NCBI GenBank assembly: GCA_013821425.1
Contig: JACDGV010000003.1
Span: forward strand, 62,001 to 126,000
Reading direction: 5' to 3'
Origin: Nitrosospira sp.
Lineage (GTDB): Bacteria > Pseudomonadota > Gammaproteobacteria > Burkholderiales > Nitrosomonadaceae
DNA: 64,000 nt
The first letter of the stretch is position 1; every line of letters begins with the position of its first letter. Made by a program: the position numbers and the translations under genes. Shown one piece after another: positions 17,603-25,842 of the stretch. Under the pieces are notes generated by a model, which saw nothing but the letters and a program-made list of their open reading frames with translations, was not told the origin of the DNA and did not search any database.

Positions 17603-19315
17603 ATGCCCCATAGCATTAACCTGATCACCACTATTTCCGCTAGCTTTGGTCTCGCCCTGCTGATGGGCCTTATTGCCAGCCGGCTAAAGTTGCCGGTATT
17701 GCTGGGATATCTCCTCGCAGGTGTCATTCTCGGTCCCTATACCCCCGGCTTCGTCGCCGATGTCGGGTTATCGGGCCAACTGGCGGAAATCGGCGTCATT
17801 CTGCTGATGTTTGGAGTCGGGCTCCACTTTTCGCTGGACGACCTGCTGGCTGTCCGCCGAATCGCCTTGCCAGGTGCGATTGTGCAGATCGCAGTGTCAA
17901 CCGCTTTAGGCGCGGCAGTTGCGGTTTCCTGGGGTTGGGGTGTGGGCGTGGGAGTGGTATTTGGAGTAGCGCTTTCCACCGCCAGCACCGTCGTGCTGCT
18001 TCGGGCACTTGAGCAGCGCGGTCTGCTCAAGTCCGTCAACGGGTCAATCGCAGTTGGGTGGCTGATAGTCGAGGACCTGGCGATGGTTCTGGTCCTGGTC
18101 CTGCTGCCCCCGCTTGCCGGATGGCTGGGGGCAGATCAAGGCGGTTCGGCAGGTAACTCCGATCCGGATCTACTTGGAACTCTCCTGCTCACTTTCGGCA
18201 AGGTGGCGTTCTTCATTGCCCTGATGCTTATTGTGGGGAAACGCGTTTTCCCCTGGCTGCTCTGGCATGTAGCCAGCACTAACTCGAAGGAGTTGTTCAT
18301 TCTGAGTGTGATCGCAGTGGCGATCGGCATAGCTTATGGTTCGGCAGTTCTCTTTGGTGTCTCATTTGCATTGGGTGCGTTTTTCGCCGGCACGGTTATG
18401 CGCGAGTCCGATTTGAGTCACCGGGCGGCTCAGGAATCCCTGCCGCTCAGGGATGCTTTTTCGGTATTATTCTTTGTTTCGGTAGGGATGCTGTTTGACC
18501 CGGGCATACTGGTAGAGCAACCGCTCCATGTTCTGGCCACTCTCGCCATTATCATTATCGGAAAATCGGTTGCGGCGTTTGTTTTGGTGCTTGTTTTTCG
18601 TTATCCGCTCAATACCGCACTCACCGTATCGGCTAGTCTGGCGCAAATAGGGGAGTTTTCCTTTATCCTCGCCGCGCTTGGCGTTTCGCTCGGACTTCTG
18701 CCGGTTGAGGCTCAGAATCTGATACTGGCGGGGGCTTTTATCTCGATTACCCTCAATCCGCTGGTATTTCGGATTATCGAACCAATACAGACGTGGGTAC
18801 GGGCCCGTTCCCAGCTCGCCCGTATTCTGGAGCGCGCTGATGATCCCCTGGCGGAGTTGCCGGTGACTGTTGCGTCAAGCTACGTTACGAGTCATGTGGT
18901 ACTTGTCGGCTATGGCCGTGTAGGCCGTCATATTGGTGAAGCCCTGGTCAAACAGGGTGTGCCACTTGTTGTGGCGGAACAGAATCGGGAAGTGGTCGAG
19001 GCTCTGCGCAAGCGGGGGATCAATGCCGTGGCGGGTGATGCATCCGAACCGGCTGTGCTCATACAGGCGCATATTGCTCGGGCGGGCATGCTCGTAATTG
19101 CGGTTCCCGATTCATTACGTGCCCGGCGAATGATCGAAACCGCACGTATACTTAATCCTGCGGTCGACATTATAGTGCGTTCGCACAATGAGGAAGAAGC
19201 GGCGCTGCTACGGACAGAGAGCGGCGGGACGGTATTTCTTGGCGAACATGAGCTTGCCCTGAGCATGACGCGCCTCGTGTTGGAAAAGATCGGATCCAAT
19301 AGCGCCAAGGAGTGA
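17603..19315 (+). CDS. ybaL: YbaL/KefB-type K+/H+ antiporter with RCK (TrkA-N) domain
   Basis: A 570-residue monovalent cation:proton antiporter-2 protein. The first ~400 residues have about 12 membrane helices of the Na+/H+ exchanger fold (LPVLLGYLLAGVILGPYTPG near the start), then a cytosolic TrkA-N domain with GYGRVGRHIGEALVKQG that binds nucleotide and gates transport. Length and the absence of a KefB-specific glutathione region favour YbaL. The ATG at 17603, preceded by GAAGAAG, is preferred to one 39 bases earlier. It would handle potassium and pH balance at the inner membrane. It is followed by an ArsC-like gene, with no sign of one operon. Confidence 0.85.
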   Translation: MPHSINLITTISASFGLALLMGLIASRLKLPVLLGYLLAGVILGPYTPGFVADVGLSGQLAEIGVILLMFGVGLHFSLDDLLAVRRIALPGAIVQIAVSTALGAAVAVSWGWGVGVGVVFGVALSTASTVVLLRALEQRGLLKSVNGSIAVGWLIVEDLAMVLVLVLLPPLAGWLGADQGGSAGNSDPDLLGTLLLTFGKVAFFIALMLIVGKRVFPWLLWHVASTNSKELFILSVIAVAIGIAYGSAVLFGVSFALGAFFAGTVMRESDLSHRAAQESLPLRDAFSVLFFVSVGMLFDPGILVEQPLHVLATLAIIIIGKSVAAFVLVLVFRYPLNTALTVSASLAQIGEFSFILAALGVSLGLLPVEAQNLILAGAFISITLNPLVFRIIEPIQTWVRARSQLARILERADDPLAELPVTVASSYVTSHVVLVGYGRVGRHIGEALVKQGVPLVVAEQNREVVEALRKRGINAVAGDASEPAVLIQAHIARAGMLVIAVPDSLRARRMIETARILNPAVDIIVRSHNEEEAALLRTESGGTVFLGEHELALSMTRLVLEKIGSNSAKE

Positions 19316-19484
19316 TGGATTATTCTAACAATACGGCTACAACGGCTCCATGGAAAGAACAGGATGTTTCGATGTTTCCGCTGGGGATCACCGGATCAAT
19401 TGAGAGGGAACTTTACGGGCAGTCCGGGTTCGCATATATATCCGCGACGAAGGCCCGATCATGACATTAACATATAGGGACTGG

Positions 19485-19850
19485 ATGAATAACAGGATTG
19501 TGGTTTATCAGAAACCCGCATGTAGTAAATGCAGGGCTACGCTGGCTCTTCTGAAGGATAGGGGAGCAGAATTCGACGCCATCAATTATTACGAAGTGCC
19601 CCTGACGGCGGACGGATTACGGGAGCTGATCGAGAAGCTCGGTGTGCCGGTTAGCGATGTTTTGCGCATGGATGAACCGGTGGCGCGGGATCTCAAGCTT
19701 GCCAAGCGACTTGCTGAGCGGCAGTTAACGGATGATGAACTGATACGAATTATGGTGGAGAATCCGGATTTGATCCAGCGGCCAATCGTCGTGCGCGGTG
19801 ACGAGGCAGTATTATGCCGCCCCCCGGAGAAAGTGACGAAATTTCTATAA
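19485..19850 (+). CDS. arsC: ArsC-family thioredoxin-fold reductase (arsenate reductase-like)
   Basis: A 121-residue ArsC-family protein: RIVVYQKPACSKCRATLALL carries the active cysteine at the N-terminus, and NPDLIQRPIVVRGDEAVLCR near the C-terminus is the usual substrate-region signature. ArsC reduces arsenate with glutathione/glutaredoxin. No arsB, arsR or other ars gene is adjacent, so another disulfide-type role is possible. The start at 19485 has AGGGA 5 bases upstream; an in-frame ATG at 19461 would add eight residues. Confidence 0.8.
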   Translation: MNNRIVVYQKPACSKCRATLALLKDRGAEFDAINYYEVPLTADGLRELIEKLGVPVSDVLRMDEPVARDLKLAKRLAERQLTDDELIRIMVENPDLIQRPIVVRGDEAVLCRPPEKVTKFL

Positions 19851-20015
19851 CCGGCCTGCCTTGCAGTGGGGAATGGGCTCGGACGCAGCTGCTTTCGTCG
19901 GCTCGGACGAACGGCCTTCGTACTGTCTGGACATTCCTGCTGAACAGGTTTGTAACGGCCGCATGTCCGTATTAAACTCTGGAACGCAAGTATCGTGATC
20001 TATACGGGTGGAATA

Positions 20016-20414
20016 ATGAGGGATACGACGATTAGAATGACAGTAACCGGTGTTTGGCGGTTCGGTAGCGCGCTTGTTCTTGCAATTCTGCTGGGCGCCG
20101 CCGCTTCTGTCGCGCAGGCGGCATGTTCAGGATGCCTTTGTCCTGGAAATCCCTGCAAGCTCTGTCCGCTGCCCCCTTCGAAAAATGATGCGTCTGATCC
20201 GGGGGGTCCGGACATATGTCTGAAAATCAGGGAGAAAGTCCCGGCAGTGTCTTCCAGTACTGAGCCAAACGAGCATTACGCAAGTCTCGATAAATCGATC
20301 ATGGAGTGTGTGAGGAGCGGTGGCGATGTTGTCATGAATTCGCGCCGAAACAAGGAATTTCCTTCCAAGCATTATTGCAAGCCCTACATCCCGTTTGGAA
20401 CGGGAAAAAATTAG
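20016..20414 (+). CDS. Small cysteine-rich secreted protein, unknown function
   Basis: A 132-residue protein with a hydrophobic signal peptide ending around AQA (about residue 36), followed at once by a Cys/Pro-rich stretch (ACSGCLCPGNPCKLCPLPP) with five cysteines and three more Cys later. The rest is polar with no recognisable domain. The tight C-x2-C spacing could bind metal or form disulfides in the periplasm. It precedes the sensor-kinase operon on the same strand, 187 bp away, and may be independent. Not identified. Confidence 0.65.
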   Translation: MRDTTIRMTVTGVWRFGSALVLAILLGAAASVAQAACSGCLCPGNPCKLCPLPPSKNDASDPGGPDICLKIREKVPAVSSSTEPNEHYASLDKSIMECVRSGGDVVMNSRRNKEFPSKHYCKPYIPFGTGKN

Positions 20415-20600
20415 AGCCCGGCAGAGAGGCATGGTTCCAGCTTTTGGTCAGCAGCACGTACCCATCGAAGTCCATATTTCATCGATATTTCGCGTTTCTC
20501 CGCCCTGGCTTCAATATCCCGCAAGTGATGAGCGTGACATGAGCATGAGACCAATGCGAATGGAGGTTTTCAGTTCCGCATTTGCTTCGGAAGGGGGCCA

Positions 20601-22112
20601 ATGAGCACTCGCATGGAAGCCGAAGGGCAGGAGAGCCGGGGCGGCGCCGTCGCGCCCGTGTCCCGGTTGCGGCGCAACCCGCAGTCTTTCCTCAAATTGA
20701 TTCTTCTCGGCTTCGCACTTGTTGGTTTGCCGCTTATCATCGCGCTCATCAACAACGCTCTTTCCATTGACAGGTTGACAGACCACAGCCGCAAGGCGGT
20801 ATATCAAGCCGCCCAGATTGCCCATAGCAGCCGTGCCCTGGTTGATGAAATTGCTGCCATGGAGCGTGCTGTGCGGCAAACACATATTCTCGGCGATACA
20901 TCCTTGCTGGAGGGTTATTTTCGGGCGCACAACAAATTCGAGAGCACGGCTGCCAGCCTTTTGGAACTTTCGCTGCATACTGAACATCAGCTATTACTGG
21001 CACAACTGCAGTTATCGGAAGCTTCTATTTTTCAGAAAGTGTCAGCTGTAAAACACTCGCCCGAACAATTGCGCGAGCTGATTGGGGATTTTGTGCTCCT
21101 AAGGGATTCCGCCCGAACCTTTGCGACTGTCGGTTACGCGTTGATTGAGCGCGAGGTGGAAGAAATGCAGGACATGGCGGGTCACGCCCGCTTTACGGTA
21201 GGATGGCAGTTGCTTGCGCTGATTCCGTTTGCCATCCTGCTTGCATTTGCTTTCTCGGTTCGGATTGCGCGTCCAATTCGCCAGATTGATGAGGCTATCA
21301 GGAATATGGGGCAAGGTGAGCTATCCAAGGCCATTCGGGTGGATGGACCGCAGGATCTGGTGTATTTCGGCGAACGCCTCGACTGGATGCGCCGACGTCT
21401 TCTCAAGCTCGAAGAGCAGAAAACGCGTTTCTTGCAACATGTTTCTCATGAACTCAAGACCCCGCTTACAGCAATGCGCGAAGGCGCCGATCTACTGGCA
21501 GAAGGGGTGGCTGGCGAGTTGACGGAAGAACAGCAGCGCATCGCGCGTATACTTCATACCAATAGTCTGCAACTCCAGCGCCGCATTGAGGATTTGCTGA
21601 GCTTCAGCGCTCTCCAGGCGGAGAAAGCCGCGCTGGTGAAACATGAAGCGAGCCTGCGCAATATTGTGGATGCGGTTCTGCAAGACCAGAATCTCATAAT
21701 CATGAGCAAGGGCTTGAGAATGGAGCTATCCTGTCCGGAATTCATGATTCACTGCGACGAGCAAAAGATCAAAGTCATCGTCGATAACCTTTTATCCAAT
21801 GCTGTCAAATTTTCCCCAGCCGGAGGATGCATTCGTATCTGGACAAGTAAGACAGTAGAACTGGCTCAATTGAATATCGTGGACGCGGGCTTGGGCGTTG
21901 ACGAGGTGGATCGCGAGAAAGTATTTGAGCCTTTTTACCAGGGACGGCGCGTCCTGGACAGTCATGTGAGAGGGACCGGGCTGGGACTCTCGATAGCCCG
22001 TGAGTACGCACTGGCCCATGGCGGCAATATTGATCTCGTTTCGCGAGCTGCTGAAGGCGCCCATTTCCGTCTCACCATACCGATTCGTGATGCGGATGGG
22101 TCCCATGAGTAG
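20601..22112 (+). CDS. glrK: Sensor histidine kinase GlrK (QseE-like)
   Basis: A 503-residue membrane kinase: one helix near residues 33-55, a periplasmic sensor region (to about 198), a second helix, a HAMP linker, a HisKA domain with H283 in VSHELKTPLTAMREGADLL and an HATPase_c domain with DNLLSNAVKFSP and GTGLGLSIA. It should phosphorylate the response regulator encoded two genes downstream. The order kinase, lipoprotein, sigma-54 activator is exactly that of glrK-qseG-glrR in enterobacteria, where the system responds to envelope and hormone-like cues. The stop overlaps the next gene by 8 bp, showing translational coupling. Confidence 0.88.
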   Translation: MSTRMEAEGQESRGGAVAPVSRLRRNPQSFLKLILLGFALVGLPLIIALINNALSIDRLTDHSRKAVYQAAQIAHSSRALVDEIAAMERAVRQTHILGDTSLLEGYFRAHNKFESTAASLLELSLHTEHQLLLAQLQLSEASIFQKVSAVKHSPEQLRELIGDFVLLRDSARTFATVGYALIEREVEEMQDMAGHARFTVGWQLLALIPFAILLAFAFSVRIARPIRQIDEAIRNMGQGELSKAIRVDGPQDLVYFGERLDWMRRRLLKLEEQKTRFLQHVSHELKTPLTAMREGADLLAEGVAGELTEEQQRIARILHTNSLQLQRRIEDLLSFSALQAEKAALVKHEASLRNIVDAVLQDQNLIIMSKGLRMELSCPEFMIHCDEQKIKVIVDNLLSNAVKFSPAGGCIRIWTSKTVELAQLNIVDAGLGVDEVDREKVFEPFYQGRRVLDSHVRGTGLGLSIAREYALAHGGNIDLVSRAAEGAHFRLTIPIRDADGSHE

Positions 22113-22650
22113 GGTTCATCAAAGGTTCCGGCTTCTGCTGGCGGTGGTATTTGTAATGTTCGCAGGATTGGCGGCCTGCTCGGCGGTTCCGCAGGAAAAC
22201 GGACCTCCCATTGAATCATCGTTACCCGATTTGGCGGTAGCGGGTCCGATGGATGATATGATGCAGTATTATGATTCCGTCCACAGAAGATCGCCTGCGG
22301 AACTTGGCCGCGCCTACGACAAGGCAAAACAGAATTTCGCAAAGAACAAAAGCGAGGCAAACCGGGCCAGGCTGGTGTTGCTTCTTACCTTGCCCAATAC
22401 ATCCTTCCGTGACGTCAATTCAGCACTCCAGCTTCTCAGCGAATGGCAGCGGGTTCCGGGGGCCACGACGGATCTGCAAAGTTTCAGAAACTTGATGGTG
22501 AACCTGCTCACGGAGCAACAAAAGCTTAGTCAAAGCGTGGAAGACCTGGCGCAAAAATTGAAAGAAGAGCAGAAGCGTGTAGACACCCTGCAAAGTCAGA
22601 TCGATGCCATAAAAAACATGGAAAAAACGCTAATTTTCAGAGAACCATAG
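22105..22650 (+). CDS. qseG: QseG-like outer-membrane lipoprotein
   Basis: A 181-residue lipoprotein with a signal peptide ending in the lipobox GLAAC (Cys near residue 25), a helical middle and a C-terminal coiled coil rich in Q, E and K. It lies between glrK and glrR, overlapping the kinase gene by 8 bp (ATGAGTAG). In E. coli the protein in this slot, QseG, binds the sensor kinase and tunes its activity. The start at 22105 has GGATGGG a few bases upstream; an ATG at 22090 is an alternative. Function rests mostly on position; sequence similarity to QseG is not obvious by eye. Confidence 0.75.
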   Translation: MSRVHQRFRLLLAVVFVMFAGLAACSAVPQENGPPIESSLPDLAVAGPMDDMMQYYDSVHRRSPAELGRAYDKAKQNFAKNKSEANRARLVLLLTLPNTSFRDVNSALQLLSEWQRVPGATTDLQSFRNLMVNLLTEQQKLSQSVEDLAQKLKEEQKRVDTLQSQIDAIKNMEKTLIFREP

Positions 22651-22666
22651 GTAGAAGACCGCAGAC

Positions 22667-24031
22667 ATGCCCGATGCAAAACCCAAGATTCTAATTGTCG
22701 ATGACGATACCGACCTGCTTCAATTACTTGTGATCCGGCTTACAGCCGCCGGATACAGTACAGACGCTGTACAAAGTGCCGAGGCGGCGCTCAACTATCT
22801 TGATGTGTCCCGGCCGCAACTTGTCATCAGCGATATGCAGATGGGGGGCATGGATGGCATGGCGTTATTCGAGCACATCCATCGTTCGCTGCCGACCTTG
22901 CCGGTGATTATCCTGACGGCGCACGGCACCATTCCCGACGCCGTGGCAGCCGTTCAGCGGGGCGTATTCGGATACCTTGCCAAACCCTTCGACAGCAAAA
23001 CTTTGTTGGCAAATATCAGCCAGGCGCTTCGTCTTGTCCCTGGGGGCGGGTCATCTCAAAAAGAGGCTTCACCGGCAGCGTGGCGCAAGAATATCATTAC
23101 CCAAAGCGCGGTGATGGAGGATCTTCTTACCAAGGCGGGTCTCGTAGCGGAAGGGGATGCGAGTGTATTGATCTACGGCGAAAGCGGCGTGGGCAAAGAA
23201 TTATTCGCCCACGCCATCCATGAGGCGTCCAAACGCCGTCAACATCCGTTCGTGGCTATAAATTGCGCGGCGATTCCGGAACAGTTGCTGGAGTCCGAGT
23301 TGTTCGGACACGTCAGGGGCGCGTTCACTGGCGCGGTCCGGGATCACAAGGGGTTGTTCCAGTTGGCTGAGGGCGGCACGCTATTTCTTGATGAAATTGG
23401 TGATATGCCGCTTTTGCTCCAGGTCAAGTTGTTGCGGGTTCTACAGGAAAGGCAAGTGCGACAGGTCGGGTCCACACAGACAATTTCCGTGGATGTCCGC
23501 ATTATTTCCGCAACGCATCGGGACCTCAAGGCCGAAATCGCCGCTGGTACGTTTCGCGAAGATCTTTATTACAGACTGGATGTGGTTGCGCTCACAATCC
23601 CCGTTTTGGCGCAAAGGCGGGAGGATATCCCGTTGTTGACAAATTATTTCCTCAGCATGTTTGCGGAAAAGTACAATAAAAATATCAACGGGTTTTCCCC
23701 AGAGGCGATGGAAATGCTGGTAAGCACGTCATGGCCGGGAAATGTGAGGCAACTGATGAATGTTGTCGAGCGATGTGTCGCCTTGAGTACCGCTCCCCTG
23801 ATTTCGCCTGTACTTGTGTATGACGCCATGCACCGGGAAGAGGAACAACTCGTGTCTTTCGAGGATGCGCGCAAAAGCTTCGAACGAGACTATCTGGTGC
23901 GCGTACTGAAGATTACAGGCGGCAACGTGACCCAGGCGGCGCGCCTCGCTAAACGCAATCGCACCGAGTTTTACAAGCTGCTTCAGAGATATCAGCTCGA
24001 TCCCTCGGTTTTCAAGCAGGCACAGGCCTGA
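22667..24031 (+). CDS. glrR: Sigma-54-dependent response regulator GlrR (QseF-like)
   Basis: A 454-residue NtrC-family activator: receiver domain with phospho-acceptor D56, AAA+ domain with Walker A GESGVGKE (171-178) and the sigma-54-contact loop GAFTGA (218-223), and a Fis-type helix-turn-helix at the end (GNVTQAARLAKRNRTEFYKL). After phosphorylation by the kinase at 20601 it should oligomerise and open sigma-54 promoters. I found no convincing sigma-54 promoter in the nearby intergenic regions, so its targets lie elsewhere. Confidence 0.92.
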   Translation: MPDAKPKILIVDDDTDLLQLLVIRLTAAGYSTDAVQSAEAALNYLDVSRPQLVISDMQMGGMDGMALFEHIHRSLPTLPVIILTAHGTIPDAVAAVQRGVFGYLAKPFDSKTLLANISQALRLVPGGGSSQKEASPAAWRKNIITQSAVMEDLLTKAGLVAEGDASVLIYGESGVGKELFAHAIHEASKRRQHPFVAINCAAIPEQLLESELFGHVRGAFTGAVRDHKGLFQLAEGGTLFLDEIGDMPLLLQVKLLRVLQERQVRQVGSTQTISVDVRIISATHRDLKAEIAAGTFREDLYYRLDVVALTIPVLAQRREDIPLLTNYFLSMFAEKYNKNINGFSPEAMEMLVSTSWPGNVRQLMNVVERCVALSTAPLISPVLVYDAMHREEEQLVSFEDARKSFERDYLVRVLKITGGNVTQAARLAKRNRTEFYKLLQRYQLDPSVFKQAQA

Positions 24032-24059
24032 AGTAGTACGGAAACCCCGGAAAAAGCCT

Positions 24060-24082
24060 CCCAGCCTGAAGTCCTGGCTGGG
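24060..24082 (-). terminator. Terminator-like hairpin, best read on the minus strand
   Basis: CCCAGCC (24060-24066) pairs perfectly with GGCTGGG (24076-24082) around a 9-base loop. On the minus strand the stem is followed by AGGCTTTTTCC, as in a rho-independent terminator; on the plus strand there is no T run. It lies just after glrR and just downstream (minus sense) of the possible decayed gene at 24092-24330. Confidence 0.5.
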
Positions 24083-24091
24083 GAGTGGTTC

Positions 24092-24330
24092 CTATGCCCG
24101 AGCGAGAGAGATGGCTTCCTCGCACGTCCTCGTCTTCCGGCCTTTATCCTCCCGCATATCCTCCAGCAAAGCATAGCCCTGCACCGGTACGCTGGCCGGG
24201 CGGGCTTGCCGCCTTGTTCGCTGGCCGGAACCGCGAGGGGTCCCAGGATTGACTCCCGGATACGATTGCGTTCATCCTCGGCGAATTTCTCGCCCTTCCT
24301 GACAATAAAGCCAAGCTCCTTCCGCTATTA
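24092..24330 (-). pseudogene. Possible decayed gene remnant on the minus strand
   Basis: Two frames read like one protein broken by a frameshift: an upstream part with KFAEDERNRIRESILGPL and a downstream part ending QGYALLEDMREDK...AISLARA and a stop at 24092. Stops lie immediately upstream of the first part, so no full start is left. The terminator at 24060 fits the end of such a gene. Family not recognised; short and speculative. Confidence 0.25.
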
Positions 24331-24918
24331 TACTGTCTCGGAAGCTGTCATCTCCACTCCTTATCCCGCGTAAAAAAGGCTGGACCCCAGATGCGGTCTC
24401 GACATTGTCAGGGCGCAGCACGAGCCGCATAATTCTCCGCAGCATAGAAGTCGGCCTGCCAGGGCAACGCTATGCGTTGGTCAGAAAACCGGGTTGAATT
24501 GAAGCGTGTTGGATGCAGAAAGGTGCTCTCAGGTTTCCGCCTGCGTGACGATGTTCGTCGTGTTGATTTCGGGGAAGAAGGGCGCCACTCCAACCGTCGG
24601 GTAAGCCCGGTAGACCGTTTTCATTGATGCTTTTCTCCAATGCTATTGAAAAACGCGGAAAAAACTGCCGCCCTATACTATGCTGGCTTATGAGGGCGAC
24701 AGTTTCTGGTTTTTCGGTGCGGGGCGACACATCCCGCTGTGGTGCAGAATACTGGGCGCGATATTGGCCCGGCGACTGAAATCATTGAGGAAGCTGCTGA
24801 AACGGGGTGAACTGCCTCGTTCCGCTCTCTTTTGAGCTTGGGCGCGTTTGCCCTGGCTGGTGCGGACCAGAGTGATGAGCAGCACGCGATTACTGCCATA
24901 ACCTTTCGAGATATTCAA
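24331..24918. other. Intergenic region, no gene seen
   Basis: Almost 600 bp with overlapping short frames on both strands and no family resemblance. It may be decayed sequence continuing from the remnant at 24092. Nothing regulatory is clear. Confidence 0.45.
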
Positions 24919-25599
24919 ATGGACTATAACCCTCCTTCTATGCCCGGTCCAGCGACTAAACCGGTGCAAATTCCGGCGGCCGGCGTGCTATTGCATGCCG
25001 ATTTGGCTGTACCTGACGAGGCGCGCGCTATTATCGCTTTTGCCCATGGCAGCGGCAGTGGGCGCCATAGCAGCCGAAACCGTTACGTGGCGACAACATT
25101 GAATGGATTCAAGTTTGCAACCTTGCTCGCCGATCTGCTCACGGAAGAGGAAGAAATCATTGATTCGCGGACGCGGCATCTCAGATTCGATATCCCGATG
25201 CTGGCGGATAGACTGATTGATATTGCGGACTGGCTGCAGCGAGAACCGCAGACAAAGCATTTGAGAATTGGTTGGTTCGGGGCCAGCACCGGAGCGGGCG
25301 CCGCCCTGATTGCCGCGGCAAGGCGCCCGGAAAATATCATGGCTGTAGTCTCGCGTGGCGGCCGGCCGGACCTGGCCGGTGGATATCTGCCGGAAGTCAA
25401 GGCGCCCGTGCTTCTTATCGTAGGGGAGAACGATTTTGAAGTACTGGAACTTAATAAGTCGGCTCTTGCGCGGCTTAACCCCAATGCCGGATCAAGATTG
25501 GAAATTGTCCCAAATGCCACACACTTGTTTGAAGAGCCCGGTACGCTGGAGGCAGCTGCCCTTCTGGCGGCCCAATGGTTCGAAACAAACTGCAGATAG
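24919..25599 (+). CDS. Alpha/beta hydrolase of the dienelactone hydrolase type
   Basis: A 226-residue soluble hydrolase. FAHGSGSGRHSSRNR early in the chain, the nucleophile elbow GWFGASTGAGAAL (Ser in G-A-S-T-G), the acid region LLIVGENDFEV and the late histidine in VPNATHLFEEP make a credible Ser-Asp-His triad. Homologues with this pattern are annotated as dienelactone hydrolase-like or phosphoribosyltransferase-associated hydrolases; the substrate is unknown. An in-frame TTG at 24832 would add 29 residues but has no ribosome site. The next gene, an erythromycin-esterase-like enzyme, follows on the same strand 243 bp later. Confidence 0.78.
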   Translation: MDYNPPSMPGPATKPVQIPAAGVLLHADLAVPDEARAIIAFAHGSGSGRHSSRNRYVATTLNGFKFATLLADLLTEEEEIIDSRTRHLRFDIPMLADRLIDIADWLQREPQTKHLRIGWFGASTGAGAALIAAARRPENIMAVVSRGGRPDLAGGYLPEVKAPVLLIVGENDFEVLELNKSALARLNPNAGSRLEIVPNATHLFEEPGTLEAAALLAAQWFETNCR

Positions 25600-25699
25600 C
25601 TGAGGGGCCAGGGATAAACGATCCGGACGTCAGGGAACCATGAAAAGAATGCTCGGAAGCAGCTCCTGCTAAACATGCAGGTCCGCCGGTTACCGTTCT

Positions 25700-25750
25700 G
25701 GCGGCTCGGTGGCGGCTCGGTGGCGGCTCGGTGGCGGCTTGTGGCGGCTT
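25700..25750. repeat. Tandem 11-bp repeat GGCGGCTCGGT
   Basis: Three exact head-to-tail copies of GGCGGCTCGGT (25700-25732) are followed by two shortened copies (GGCGGCTTGT, GGCGGCTT). The array lies between the two hydrolase genes, about 90 bp before the erythromycin-esterase-like start. Slipped-strand expansion is the simple explanation. Confidence 0.85.
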
Positions 25751-25842
25751 CTTGGTAGAGTCTTTGTGTCTGTCGCGGTCCAGTTCGACTCAGCCGTGGA
25801 TGATGGGGTCGCGTGAAGTAGTGAAGTCGAGAGGCTAACGAT

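Noticed and set aside
25700-25750. CRISPR-like reading of the tandem repeats
   Set aside because: Units are 11 bp and contiguous with no spacers; no cas genes are present.
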